This document shows, piece after piece, positions 1 to 13,978 of a stretch of 64,000 bases of DNA (positions are counted from its first letter, which is position 1; each line of letters begins with the position of its first letter). Made by a program: the position numbers and the translations under genes. The stretch spans positions 46,497,116 to 46,561,115 of the forward strand of contig NC_088301.1 in the NCBI RefSeq assembly GCF_032854445.1, given 5' to 3'. Below the pieces are notes generated by a model. That model was given only the letters and a program-made list of their open reading frames with translations. It did not search any database and was not told the DNA's origin. This stretch comes from Liolophura sinensis (Eukaryota; Mollusca; Polyplacophora; Chitonida; Chitonidae).

Positions 1-3000
1 TATCCAGATTGAAGTTGAAATTAAGTAATCTCTTACAATATTTGTGTATTATTGTATTATTTTCTCTGTGTCTGCTTTTTGACGTTTCAGTGGCATTTCT
101 TTCACGTCGTTTGTGCCTTTGAAGTGTGCATGCGCAGTAATTTGTAGAGTGGATACGGATTTTCCTACAATTGTAGAATTAATGTGTACCATAAGACGGG
201 GATTATTTTCTCTCGCGGAAAACAGACCTATTAACCCGATTTAGAGCCCAATGCTATTTTCCTTATGCGGGTGATAAATTGGGATTTAGATCTCTCATCG
301 AGCCCCTTAGAATCTCTCCGTGCGATTAACGGTAGACCCGCCAGTTTTTCTGTCACACAAATGGCCATTTGCATACATTAAAGACGCTAGGGGCGTCCAC
401 ATTAACACGGTCATGAGCTTGTTCAGACTGATCACTGAGTAAGCATGATCTTCCACTTTTAATAGCACTTCTACGAATTCAGCCGTTGTGGAAAATGTGA
501 TACCAGCTAGTCATCCCTAACGCTCTAACACTAATACGTGAACATAAAATAGGCTTCTTTCCGCTTACCTGATGGCTATATGAGGAAAGACAAATACAGA
601 AACTCCTCCTCAATCGCTTGACGCGACCCACATGTCTCATATATATTCATGTTTATATAGTTTGTTCGATGTTACTATGCCTGAGCAGCATAGGCGGTTA
701 GGTCTTGGTTGTGTTGATAGCATATGTTTTAACTTGGGAAACAGCAGTAATGCTGTGTCTTGGGGAATATATTACACATATTTTTTTCAATTGTGTGCTC
801 TCCCTTTGATAACGTGGGAGGGTATAGTGAAGGGGAATATATACCCTATAACTATACCCACATGCGCTAGACAATGGCTTCAGGCTGTGGACGGAGAAAG
901 CAGTGATGCATTTTTCAGATACTGCCATGAAAGGGAAAAAAATAAAGAATAGATAAATAAATACAATGAAATGACAGCTGGTGCACTTGTTTTAGATAGA
1001 CTCGTTTATTCACTTTTTTTTGCATAGGCTTTTGCAGGGTCTGCATTACTTTGTTTTGCAAATAGAGCATTCATAACATTTGTACTGCCACCACTGTGAA
1101 GTTGTAAAAAGTTGACAATGATATTGAATTATTTAGAATGGAACTCAGCTATGTGGTGTTCATCCGCTAATCTGCTGAGTAGCTTGTATCCTGTTCGATG
1201 TCATCTAAAATAAGGGGCATGTTTTCTTCATTGTCTTCAGATAACAACGTGTGGATTTCACGTGAGTTTGCGTTCCTTAACATTTTCCAGCTGAAAGACA
1301 TGATTTCATAACTCAAAAAAGATTGACTATGGCAATACAATAATTATTAAATATAAACCTGTTGTTTCCCATAAGATTTTGATATGCAGAAGGAAAACAG
1401 TAGGAAAAAAACGCCGAGTTTGAAAAATGCTAGATTTAAATTCTCCTGACCTAGCAGTGTGACATAAATGCTCAATATATAGTACGTGTCATATGTCATA
1501 TTTCGCGTCAAGATTATCACTGTACTTGTTATTTATTTATTTCATTGATGTTTTACATTGTACTCAAGAATATGTCACATATGTGACGGCGGCTAGCCAC
1601 AGTAAGTGTTATAAATAATGTAAATTTGTATCAACCTATGTGTCGTTTGAATATAACTTGTTACTTTTAAATGGCTTTCTAGTATTAAGGCAACCTATTG
1701 AATAAACACTAGACGAGATCTGACAAATGACAGCAGAGGTATATCAACATTGTACAGGTGTGTATTGATCTATATCCAGCAATCCAGATGCACACGAGAT
1801 GGACGACGCCTGATTATCCCATGCTGTTTAGATGCTGCAATAGCACGGATTAATGGGGCAATAAAATGTCACATAGGAAAATAGAAACTGCCGTAAAAAT
1901 ACCAGATGTGACAGAAAAGGGTTTTGTGTATATTTTTATAATGAAAGCCCTGTGTACATAACATGGCATGTGTAGCTTTTTGCGAACATCCCTGTCTCTG
2001 AGCAATATGCGCTAACATATTCAACAGTCCAACTCTTAACGTTTTCCTCAAATAATATTTACCATTAGTGAAGGGAAATGCAAAAGTGTTGGCGTGCTAT
2101 ACTGTTTTGCCCGTAGGGTCTTCAAGCTGAAGCTCGTATACCTATGCCGTGCCATGATGGTTTTTGAAAAGATTTTCAAAGAGACGGTCATTACGAAAAG
2201 TATATCCTGTCGACCAGTGACAAATATCACCTGTGATGATGTTACGTTGGGCGTGTCCACATTAATAAGTGACCGTATTTCTCCGCAGGCCTGGTACATG
2301 TAGTTGGACATTCCGGCCGGTAACTTAATGACTGTCCAAATACAGTGTTTAGTGTCCTAACCCGCACGGAATCCCGTTGCAGTCTAGAAACTCACAACTG
2401 TAAAGTCTCTTGTAATAAACGGGATGTACCTTGACCAGAAGACCATAGCCATTATATGCATTATGTTATGGTCTCGATTCCGCCAAAGCTAGGTGCATTA
2501 ACCTAATTATATTAGTCATGGCAACACATGTTACAGACATATGTTACTTTCATATGATAACAGTCAACGTAACCTGGATTAACCTGTGTCGGACTGGGTC
2601 CTTTACAGTAATGCTTTACCTAATTTAACAAAGGTATTGCAGTGTAATTTTCTTGTATTTGCTAAAAAAAATGAATACGTTTTCTCTTAAATCGAAAAAT
2701 TGTTTACTGCTAACTAATCACGTTTGTTTGAAGTACATATTCATGTACAGGTCTCAACTATATCACTACCCGGTCTGAGAGTCTATGGTAATGGTATATT
2801 AGCATTAGTGTGTAACAATCCACATGTTGTACAGCCACTTGTACATGTACGTGCTGGTGAAAACAAAATGTCGACATGTAGGTCAAGCCTTTCTGACAGA
2901 AATATCGGAAAACTTAGACGGCAAACACACTATTTCCCCTTACGATAACACTATGCTAATTTCATCAATGTACTCTGGTGACACGTGATGTTGGACTTAA

Positions 3001-6000
3001 GTCTCGCCACATGCTAGAGATAAAACGGTGCTAAAGCTGTTGCCTGGCCGTTAGCTATGTCCCTTCGGTATTAAGGGGCAACCAGGTCAACCACTATCAC
3101 CCCAACTGGCTATTTGTATGTGCCCAAGGCACAGGGGACATCAACATTAATCCATTCAATAACACATGGAAGTGACAGATATTTCCCCGGTCAGTTAGTG
3201 TCAAAGACGAACTGATAATTCTTAGTACACACGTCTTATTTGTTTAGATATAGTCACCCAGCTTGGTGCTTCTTGACAAATCTTTCATTTGCACTCTTTA
3301 AGCAAATTATTCCAATGTTTGACGATAATAACAAAGAAAAATAATCATGTTATGACTTGAACGTGAAACTGACGTCCTAAATACAAAGACTGCATTTTAA
3401 GCCACGAAGAAGGAGTAATAGAGAACACACATAGTAGTGTCAGAGTTCAAAATATCACAAAAGCTTCATATACCGTGAGGCGTTTTATAAGACAAAGTTG
3501 TTGCAATTAGGTACTTGTTTATTTATCCATCGGCCATGGCCATACTACTGAAAATTTCTGGTGTAACAAATCTGTAGCAAAATACAATGCAAAATACAAT
3601 GATCCATTAAGTAATACCTTTGGATATAATAAGTCACAAATTTTTTTGCAGAAACATGAGATCAAAGCTGTTTTACATACAGTCTGTGACGAGATAAGAA
3701 GAAGCGGTAAAATACAATATCTGGAATTGGAACGATTGTTTTTTTTTTTTGAATTAATACTTTCACACACAAAATAAATTGTCGTAAATACATGTGTGGG
3801 TAACCCGTTTCTAGAATGGACTTTTTGATAACCTAACCGTCTTGACCCAAAGATTTATAGCTTGGAAAGGCCATGTTTGAGCGCCACTGTTGATTGGTTG
3901 TCACTGGCAAGCCAACTTGGGAGCCATGTGGGTCCGTTCCAGAAAATGGCGTCGATAAATCACGCATATCGGGAGAACTCCGACCCCTTGGGCTTAAATC
4001 AAGTATAGGGCAGTTCTTCTTCGATACGGTTGGATATTTTGACTTTCGCCTTTTCCACTTTAAGTTAGCATAGGAAACTGTTGACAGGCCAGTATCAGGA
4101 ACGTTACAAAGACCTTAACCTATCGTTCAAGTGCATGGAAGCATATAATTCTAGCAATCCATTGCTTTCAATAACTGTATGTCTATTACTATTACATCTA
4201 ACAGCTGTACCTGATTAAAGTGCACAGCTTAGTATGCCAAAGATGAGAGGGGTTCACACAGCACTGGCCGCTGGATACCGAACGATTACAGCGACAGATT
4301 GTTTTGTTTATCATGACGTAACGTTCAAAATCCGATCAGTCATTGTCGCAGTTCTGAGACTTGGCCAGATATAAACGACCATTTCATTAGCGGATATATT
4401 CGCCGGTTTGAATTTGTATGCAATAAGGTTACTCATAACATTATGACAATAAAATTGAGTGTATCCAGTGTTTCAATAAAAGAATTTATCGCGAACTTAC
4501 TTTTGATTCTAAAGTAAATGGATACACTTTGGCTATGTGGCTATATTGGCTGATTTATTCTTTCGAAAATTCATATTTTCCTCAATAAGTTTCCAATATA
4601 TCAAAGCTGCAAGCGGTTACAACTCTTGGTTGAGACTATAAACATGTAACGGGTCGTGTTGATATACGAACAGTTGGAATAGAAGCCTAACTCACAAATG
4701 GCCGGATTTCATCTGTTATACGATCATTTGCCAACTATCACACTGCTGTCACTGCTCTAGGTTTGCTGTGAATGCTGTAGTACTTATTTACATATAATCA
4801 TATCACGTTACACGTGAGCTAAATGAACGCTGTTAAACTAAACAACTGTCCAAGAATACTTTGGTCATCTATAGAATTCTATTTATCCACGCATAATTGA
4901 GGATAAAAAACATTCAATACGTGGTAGCAATGTCGTTGAACCCACTGCCATGTGCCATTTTCTCGGCTAGCAAAAGCCGATGATTGAGTTCCCAATCTTG
5001 GAAGTGCAAAGGTTAACCCACGAGCAACGATGGGTTTGGCATTTTACCTCAACTTTTCAAATAGTGTCGTAAATCAGCAGTTTTATCGGCAAATGCTCGA
5101 CCTGAATAGTCCACTCTCTAACAGAGCTGCTTAATTATACAAATTTAGGTTCTGGAAACGGGCTTTGTAGCTGTCCTGGAAGCCGACTAAGAATATCTCG
5201 TTGGGTTTCTTTGATTTTTTCCCCAAAAGATCCTAAAGCCTCAAGTACTTCCGTTTCCCTACACAGATGGCTAATTTCAGCTCAATGGCGAGCGGTCTCT
5301 CAGGTCCAAGTCAATGTGCACTGCCGATTCCGCCCTTTCTAACAATAATCCTTAATTACACGTAAATAGGGGAGGCTACACAACTAGCGCCAGACGTATA
5401 CAGTAACTGAAGCAAAGATTTCTTTGGCGGGGACTGACTGGAGATTTGACCCATGGAACAATCCCCTCTTTTATAGATGTATATTTAAACTAATGAATAT
5501 TTCATAAGAGACAAAGACCGGCTAAAAAGATGACAGGCAAAATTCCTGAGCATATGTTTCATTGAACACTCGCGCCTTACACACACTGATTTGTATCTGA
5601 AATAATGAGATGTGATTAGATTTTTCGGCATTAGATAGGCGATAATACCTCTTGAGGGTACATCACTGATAACGCCGTAAATACCCACTTTACTGTTGTG
5701 TAACAAGCAATATTAGGCCTGCAAAGGTTTGGCACAACTAAACAGGCTTCTCGCCTTACAGGTTAGTGATCTTAAAGCTTCTTCGCTCTGACATTGAGAC
5801 GTCTAGGTTACATATCGATTAAGATCAGAACATCAAGCCTTGAAAGCTGACCACAAATTAACCGATAATTGACCATACTTAGAATGAGACTGGACACAGA
5901 CTTTGCGTGAGTAACTATCCAGAAAGGTATATATGGTGGTTAAGTCTCTGGACACCGAGAGCCCTTAATTAACCTGGACAGACTGGGCATCTCAGAGGTC

Positions 6001-9000
6001 ACGATATAGAACGTTTTAACCTTTAAATCATCTTGATTACTGGTCACGATGTCAGATAGAAGCGAAGGATAGAAACAGCACTCTAATCCAAGTACATTTG
6101 CTGATTCACTGAGTCGTCTCCATATACAATCAGAAACCTCACATAAAACCCATAACATGACCGTTAAACACAAGTGGAATCCACAAAAATCAAAACCATT
6201 AAATTTTTATTTGTTTTTACTCTGCCCCAGGAATAAAAATAGTATTTAAGTATATGAGGTAAGGTATGCTTGTTTGTGTTATACAGATTTTTCAGTTTCT
6301 TGGATGTATTATCTTAAGCACACAGGTGTTTTAAATTTATTTGATAGTTAGGAGATTAGTGTTGCTTGTTTGGCCTTCTTCGACATAATTTCGATTATAC
6401 CACGATGGCATATGCTTTAAGTAGGATGGCCTCAACGCTCACAGAATTATAGCGCGACTTCACTTCAACGCCATGTTCAATGCACCGTTTCAGACCTTAC
6501 CTAATGGCCATTTGCTCATATCTTGCCAACCAGAAAAAAACATATCCCCTTTTGATAACGCTTAAATTCAGCTAAATGCTCAAAGCACTCATTATTTCTT
6601 GTTTGCTGTTTGTGCCTTACCTGAATAATTTGGTTAAAGCATGATCTCGCCGTGGTCCACTTATGAGATCACTTGCTCGAACCCAGATTCGGCTATAACT
6701 GGCTCCACTGCAGCTTGGAAATCTGAAGGATTGTCTGGCATTTTCTCTAGGCTTACAATTTCCCTGCTCACGGATATGGGTGTCTTTGTGTTAGAGAAAT
6801 ATGTTGAGTTCGAAATATAGATCGCCACGTTGGATATATGAACAGTTGCAATCAAAGCAAAACTGAGATACATATTTTATTATTCACGGCTTATATATTA
6901 GGTAAACGATCTGAATACTGATTTTACTCATTCGCCTAGAAAAACCATGTGTATTTCCCACATCATTGAAAATTACTGCATGATTCCGTTCTTATTTCTT
7001 ACTTTATATACTTTCTCAGTTCTTTGGTGGTTTGTGTTAATTGTGGCTTTTGGAATTGGCTTGGTGACTAATGACCTGTAGCGTCCATTTTGGGTTGACG
7101 ACTATTGTACAGTAAACATAGATTTCACTGAAAGTTAGCACTAATGGAATCTTCCGGGAAAACCAATGTCCACGCTATGTGGTTGTAACAGAGGACAAAG
7201 TATCTATAGTTCCTTGTGAAAGTTGTGCAACAGGACAAAATGTGTCTATTCCCTTCATGCTGACAATGCAGGAAATACGAGAAAAGCGATAATACAGAAT
7301 GACAGACGGAAATTCCCATTCCAAGGAATATCAATTAGCTGAAAAGCCAAATGTCCATTACGTCAGCGAGGACAAGAAAGTTCCGGACCACATTGTGAGT
7401 CTTGAATGTTGGATGTAGCTCTGCATGACTGTAGAGGTATGTGATGAATTCAATTGCATGTCTTTTAAGTTCTACTCAGAACTGAAAAACGCAACCGGAA
7501 GTTATCGTGCACTACGACTGTATTTGAGAATGTCGCTTTCCTTTTTGTAAAACTAATGGACATTTCACAATTGTACTCATTAGACTCTTTTTGTTATGTC
7601 TCATTTAAGAAGATTTAAACTTCCCATCACCCATTGGCATCGGCGTCGTGGTGAATACAAGACACAGCTCCATGACTTGGCGTGTTTTAGGGTGATCCTT
7701 AACGTTGATTGTATAACAAAATGTCAATATGTATTTCAATCACCAACTGATAGAGTATATACAATGAGTGACCCATTATGTCAATTTCATTAAACCAGTG
7801 GCTTAATTTTCATTTGCTCCGAGTTCTTGACGAGGAACAAAGAAAAATTACACCACTAGTACCCCGATTAGGCTTAGAGCGTCAAGCGCTTCATTTCCTT
7901 TCACCAGTCTTGCCCCTGCTGTCCCGGGGCTGTAAGTGATCACTAACCTAGTCCAAACCCAAAATCAGTCACTTTGAAACATCGTAGACACTGTTTTGTT
8001 GCATTCTCCAAGTTCCTTGATGGTTAGTAAGGCCAGCAAATAAGTTTTGAGGTGAAATGTTCGCACTAAAAGCCTAAATTTAAATGTTTCGTTCAGTATG
8101 ATTTTCGAAATCACAACTCCCCGCACTCTGCAAGTCATAGAGATATGAACAAGATTTAGGTTACAGATTTAGAGACAAATGTTTGGATTAATGAGCAGTT
8201 ATAAATGCTGATAATCTAAAAAAAATCAAAGCTCGTCGTCTTTTCTCTTCACAGAAATCACAGATTTCCTCAATGTTTTCTAGACCTATATTTAGTTAAA
8301 TGTGTGGTTTACCTCCAACCGTTTCACATATATCGATATCAGTACGCATCTCATTTACATACTTGTCAAAACAAACAGATGTTGTCTTCTCTATCAACCA
8401 CCTAAATCCGTTCAAAATTAGTTATGGGATAAATAGGATATGCAATGCGTGACCCATTATATCAAATTTATTAAACTCGTGTTGTAATTTTCCCAAACGC
8501 TCAGAACATATGTCTAATAATTGACCTAATGGATCACTTGTTGTATATCCTCCATCTATTTACTGTTGGCTCAGTGTGCCAGCCGCTTCAGTAGATTCCC
8601 CTCGTGCAAGCTTTCTGTGTGTTGATCTTGCATCATGTTAGAAATATTATGTATAGAGAAATTTGGCCAAATGTTGATGTAAAATTCTTGCCCTTTTTGC
8701 AATTAAAGTAAAACAAATGGCATTACTGCAAGCCTAATTCGTAACTTTTAGTGTTCATGGACTTCAATGTGAGGGACTACGAATACCAAAACCCCAAAAC
8801 GTAAAACCTTTTTTGTTCAAACAAACTGACTCCACAAGCACCAGCCTATTTCCATGAGGTTCGAGCCCTGAAATAATAAATATATCTATCTATAAAGAAT
8901 ACAAAGCCGGTTGTATTCACAAAACAAGTTAGGTGTATGCCTAAAATAAGTCTTAAGTGCTAAATCAATAAACACTGATGAACAACCTAAAGAATGGTTC

Positions 9001-12000
9001 AATACTTAAAACGCGTGAATAGTATATCTAAATGGTGTAGGGACTGTGGTTCTGTTAATTTCTGTTAATTTTTATCATTGAGTGGTATATGTTAAGATGC
9101 TGAATCATATACAATTGGCTCGTGTGGCCTTATGAACCACAATCATGTACATTTAAGACAATGTTTATTTATGAATGCATTTATTTATTTATTTCATTGG
9201 TTTATATGTGACAGGGCATTACAGTACTTGTATATTTATTTGTTTGTGTATTTGTAGAGCCCAGAGTCTACACCACTTGAAAGTTAAGTGTAGCTAATCG
9301 GTCCTCGGGTTCACGAAGCGACCTTAGAGTTAAGTCAAAAATTCAAATCACTTTAAAGTCACTGTGGTTAATGTAACAAGGTCAAAATATTGCTTCTGGG
9401 AAAGTTATTGTTCAATAAATTTCAGGAAAATTAACGGAAAGGAATATACAAAATTTGACAATTAAAATTTGAACTTCATGTCTAAGATCGCTTCATGACC
9501 CCGGGGCCGGATGATTCTTATCACAGAAATATCGGTGTGACTTTGTATAAAGTATTTCTAGGATTATAGTGTACACTACATGTACTTTTATGTGTAGACT
9601 ACGGCTACGTATCAGTGTGGTAGAAAAGGAGATTATAGTGCACAGTAGCGTCCTACTTAAGCTGGTATAATACAATTCAGAGTTATATTCAGAGGCGATA
9701 GTGAGGTAATTGTAATTAGTCGCAAGTACTCTTTTGACATATAAGTCTCTGTCATATCTACAAGTTAAACGATGTATGTCTTTCCACTACTCCGTTTGAT
9801 AAGAATAAAGCCGCTTTCACGCGATACGAATCGAGTTACGCTCGCTTTCAAATTCCACCCTGTGAACGCTAACAAAAATCTTAGTTCTCAAAGGTTATAC
9901 AGAAAAATAGATTTTCATAAATACTAGCCACGAATCACTTCTATTTATAGTGGTCTAACTGATGTTAAGTGAAACTGTATCAACACGTTAACTTATCCCA
10001 CAATTTAAACATTGATTGAAAGCTAGGAAAGTTGTTATTGTTCACCTGAAAGCGGATACGACCTCCATTCACAAGGCAGCAATGTTCAACATTTCTATAT
10101 CATTTATAGTTCATTTATAACACACTTCAGTCGTTGGCCATTTCTTATTCCTGAAAAGGTTTTCATAAAACTAAAGTGTACAATCTAGCATCCGGTGCTT
10201 GCAGTTTCTGTGGTGTTTTGGAAAACTATTCCATGGAAAGATAGGATAACTTATAGTAGACGCATTGCCCCAAGACAAACCTCAAACACAGCTGTGCAAA
10301 TGTGTGCCTGGTTTATGACTGTTATTCTAACATACTGTATATATGGGAGGGTAGAATGTAGCACAAACCCAGTGCATATCACACAAACATATGTTCCACT
10401 TTTCCTATATTAGAATTTAATTGGCTTCTGCTTTCATGCACAGATTCACATTGTATATAGGTGTTTTGTCATGAAACAAATTGATGCCTTTGTCTAAAAC
10501 ACTGTGATTTGTACAACAGACAAATGGGGCGGAAAACAATGACGGCATGCTGTAGGATGTTTTAAGTAATTTAATGTTAGATATTTGAAGGGACTTTTGT
10601 TTAGATTTTTTCCTAAGGTTGTAGGGAAAACAACGAAAGTTGTTAATTGTAGATACTAAATCTTGAGCTGAAAATTGATGACGTAAACTGCGAGTAACAC
10701 AGGTATAGTATATGTGTTTTCTCCACAAATGCCAAGAAGTGCACATTTATTACTTGGTATTTGTCGATCACATGCATAAATATGTGTCAGTGGCAAAATG
10801 TATGTGATTATTTTGAGTGGAAACAATATAGTTGTTTTTTATTGAATATTGAGGGACATGTGTCGAATGTTAAATAAGTACATCATTTTAAAACTTGGCA
10901 GCCCTGTGAGGAGTGCCATGTGTTAAAATTTTATCAGCTGTTGGGATGACAATAGCTATTATAAGCATAGAGCATAGCATATAATGCATTTCACGAATAT
11001 AACAAAGGGTGTCATGATCTATTTCAGTATCCGCGACAGGCTTCTGGTAAGCTGTAAATGATGAGATGGGAAAGAACATTTTCACCCGAGAGCGGTAGGT
11101 TTGGCGACGTGGATAGTCAATTGGTTTTATACGAAAATGAACTAAACCTGTAGACAGAGACCGATCGCTACCAGCCCTCTGACAGGCCATGACATGAGCG
11201 GACAGCTGTCAAAAAATACGTTGCCGTTCTCGAAATTTGTGAATGCCCTTCAGCAATGAAAAGTGCCATAAATGATGAACTCGGAATAATTGGGCTCATT
11301 CCGGGATTGTCAAGTCTAAGAAAGGGAAATTTTTCTCAGTACATTTACTCTTCAAAAACCGATTTCTGTTGACAGAACCAACCTCCTCTAGACATTGCCA
11401 TTGCATCAGATGCAAGATTAACACCGAGTAGAGCCTTTAATAACTGGTATATAGACAAGGAACCAAAGTTACTCTCTACTCGCCTACGTTTGTCAGACAA
11501 CCCAGTGTTGTACATCACACCATTTCCAGTGAACAACACAAACGGTTGCATCATGTTTTCATGTATGGAATTAGGTAAGTGGTATAAGTTTTAGAAAAGT
11601 GCGTCATGTTTATAAATGAATATCGGCATAGATTTCTTTTGACAGACATGTATATGGGAATCTCAAATGTACTAAATATGAATATATCCTAAAGCTACCA
11701 TTGTATTGGCAGCTGATGGAAATACTGTATCTTTCACACTCTGCTGTTTTCCTTATTTAATCAAGATTGCACTTTTCAATCGCAGGCATACTTGCTACCC
11801 ATTATAATTACTTTTTCGTTTCAAAGACAGACATTGGTCAATTACGTCATTAAAGTATTACGTTAATTCATTGCTCATGGCTTTTGACACTCTCAAAATG
11901 AAAGCCTCGACAGACAGAGCAAGCTAGGTGCACTTATTTTTATTTGGAGTAGGAGTATTAACTATTTCCTCTCGCATTTTCTAGAGCTTAGCAATCATCC

Positions 12001-12144
12001 TCTGGTTCATTACAGATTATTATACATAGACGGTTTATGGTTACGTTTTATGCGCTAGTTGTTGGACGGGCTTAGTAAATTATGTACAGCGAAAGACTTG
12101 TGGTGCAACTCCATGATTAGTGCATATGCTCAGTAGTTGTCAAA
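1..12144. other. Intergenic region, no supported gene
   Basis: I see no exon, RNA gene or long open frame here that I can support. Open frames are at most about 110 codons, many lack an ATG, and none resembles a protein family I know. Minus-strand ATG frames of 109, 100 and 69 codons at 10417-10746, 10888-11190 and 11345-11554 are the longest, with no recognisable motif. The only repeat I can place is a degenerate SINE fragment near 1.53 kb. Short A/T runs (for example 3738-3750) are unremarkable. Small exons in unknown genes could easily be missed by eye. Confidence 0.5.
1529..1597 (+). repeat. Degenerate SINE fragment (5' part)
   Basis: An ATTT-rich start, then a 'tactcaagaatat-tcac' block and a 'gacggcggc' block follow the same order and spacing as the fuller SINE copies at 22.2 and 30.3 kb. 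The copy is diverged and stops before the central GGAGGAAA-type block, so it is an old, truncated insertion. Confidence 0.55.
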
Positions 12145-12150
12145 TCAAAT

Positions 12151-12447
12151 CTATCGATACTGTGACGGGTCAGATCTTGTGGTGGAATAACTGACACAAA
12201 TCCACTTGTTTGGCTGAGAACGCTGCCTGCACAAAGGAGGCAGAACACTGTTTCCAGACGGGAAATGACAGTTATTCGTGTCATTTTCTTGTATGGTCAA
12301 CGGAGAATCCGATAACCTCGCCAGACACGCGGTAAAGGCGGCAGCCATGATCGTCAATACTGACGAGTAGCCAAATAGTGTGAACAAGCACTTCATCAAT
12401 AATTTATCTATACACATCCAGTTAAACCAAATCTGATTAGCCGACAT
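12151..12447 (-). CDS. Doubtful 98-codon ORF with a hydrophobic segment
   Basis: This is an ATG-started open frame on the same strand as the stum-like gene and just downstream of it. A hydrophobic stretch at about residues 15-40 (containing LFTLFGY and IMAAAFTA) is followed by a polar tail with three cysteines. That would fit a signal peptide or one membrane anchor plus a short secreted part. I recognise no family, and no promoter, splice site or poly(A) signal supports it. A weak resemblance (LFGY plus hydrophobic residues) to another ORF at 15.8-16.0 kb was seen. It may be a chance open frame. Confidence 0.15.
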   Translation of the reverse strand: MSANQIWFNWMCIDKLLMKCLFTLFGYSSVLTIMAAAFTACLARLSDSPLTIQENDTNNCHFPSGNSVLPPLCRQRSQPNKWICVSYSTTRSDPSQYR

Positions 12448-12732
12448 AGGATTTTACAATTCCGTACATAAATTAGTTTCAGGAAGGCGTGTGTAGTGGG
12501 ATGACTGTGAGTTAAATGAGAGACAAAGCTTGTAAAGGGATTAGTTTAGGAAATTGTAAGGCACTATTGTTGGCTCAAAATATATATTGTTGTACATTTA
12601 CCGCAGTGCAGCTATGTGGGTCCAGTGAGAGCTGCAACTAAAGTCTCAGGGATTGTTTGAATGGAATCATTGGTATAAAAGGAGTAGGAAATCATTTAGG
12701 CAATCCCAAAGGATTAACTGTGTGAGAACTCT

Positions 12733-12738
12733 TTTATT
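12733..12738 (-). terminator. Poly(A) signal AATAAA of the stum-like gene
   Basis: A canonical AATAAA on the minus strand lies 52 bases beyond the TAG stop of the stum-like gene. Its place supports ending the coding region at 12790 rather than splicing on through the GTTAGT that overlaps the stop. Confidence 0.55.
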
Positions 12739-12789
12739 ATACACCCTATATACAAAAGTTCTATTCCATTTATCCTTAAGCGTAAAGCA

Positions 12790-12983
12790 CTAACCTGATA
12801 CTCCGATCATTGCAAGTCCCCATACAATACTCCACACCCATCCAATCAGAAAAACAGGCACGAGAGTTATTTGAAGTAAGCCAATCATCACTCCAATGAA
12901 AAATGTGGTGGTCATTTCCAAAGCTGTTAGATCACTGGACTTGGTACAGCAACAGAACAAAGAAAAAGCGCCCAGTATTGTCC
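12790..12983 (-). CDS. stum: Stum/SPEC3-family membrane protein, exon 2 (terminal)
   Basis: This terminal exon of the stum-like gene encodes residues 70 (split glycine codon) to 133 and ends in TAG. The acceptor is a pyrimidine-rich tract ending in TTTTTAG, so the exon starts at 12983. The join restores the family block PGFGTILGAF across the splice. It encodes the end of the first hydrophobic segment (LFCCC), a short polar loop at residues 83-95, and the second hydrophobic hairpin at about 96-130, including the family signature GWVWSIVWG. A GTTAGT overlaps the stop codon and could act as a donor, but the nearby AATAAA argues that the gene ends here. Confidence 0.87.
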
Positions 12984-13978
12984 CTAAAAATATACAAGAA
13001 AATTGTTTAGCAAAGTATCCCAGGGCACGACTGTTGTAAATTAGCAAGGCAATGCGTTGATTAAAATTACCAATTTTCTTCGACTTGATGATGGGCAACA
13101 ATGTTTAATTGTATTGTGATTTTCGATATCAACTAGATTTAATCGCAGGCTGTGGTTTCTTCTAATGGCGGTTGAGCAATCAGCTGACTGACACGGGTGG
13201 TCATCAAAGTAGTCTGGCTGCTCACCGACTTACATTAATTGATTGGAGCTTGAGGTGTGCATGGTGATATCGGAATACGTTTACACGACTGACTGGGCAT
13301 GTGTTTAATACCCGGTAAGCCTTGACATTCCCCCCGGGTGTATCGCGTCATTGTTCAGGTAAAGCTGTCTCCATTTCAAGTCGCCTTCATGACGGTCTTG
13401 GTAATGTCAGGTTACTAAAGCTTGTACATTCCGTGGTGAACTCAGTTGAGGTTACTCGCCCTCTGTTTTCTCGTAAACATAAAAATGCCAAATTCATGAG
13501 AGGAATTTTTGTTTCTGTGTTTTGTGCTTCTTAGCGCTTTCTGGATTCAAACGAACGGTCAAAAAAGATATCGACAAGCTCTAATGAGATTTTCCTTTAT
13601 TGTTTCCTCTTTAAAAACGTTTATTCCGTGCTCAATCATACTTAAACTTACAACCTGCAATAATGCTCATCTTGTTAACATTTTAATCATCGAAATTTTT
13701 GGATATCCTAATATCCATTGTAGTTTTAATGGATGTTGTGAAATCGTGTCGTGTTAATGTTGTATCAAATTATGTGTATTTTTGTAATCTAAGTAGAACA
13801 TAGGGAAGAACAACGAAAGAGTTATGTTGATTTTGCCATCATCAGCATCAACTCTTGATGATGGCAAAATAAAGTGCCGAAATATTGAGTCAAAAGGAGT
13901 ATTTCCTTTTTCGCTAATCGTGTATTACTTTAAACTAGTCAGTGGAACAGAAGGTTTCTATACAGAAGCACTACGTAC
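12984..13978 (-). other. Intron of the stum-like gene
   Basis: The intron is 995 bases, with GTACGT donor and TTTTTAG acceptor on the minus strand, phase 1. It contains the perfect 15-bp inverted repeat at 13830-13870. The plus-strand open frames inside it have no recognisable content. Confidence 0.8.
13830..13870. repeat. Perfect hairpin inside the stum-like intron
   Basis: Two 15-bp arms (13830-13844 and 13856-13870) are exact reverse complements and are separated by an 11-base loop. The arms hold TTTTGCCATCATCA and its complement. The transcript of either strand would fold into a stem-loop. It could be a small MITE remnant, a structured intronic RNA or chance. The stem is shorter than a usual miRNA precursor. 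Confidence 0.8.

Noticed and set aside
12479-12504. Possible third exon of the stum-like gene after CTCACAG
   Set aside because: It would add only a few residues after the GTTAGT donor. The stop at 12790 with AATAAA 52 bases downstream gives a complete protein of normal length without it.
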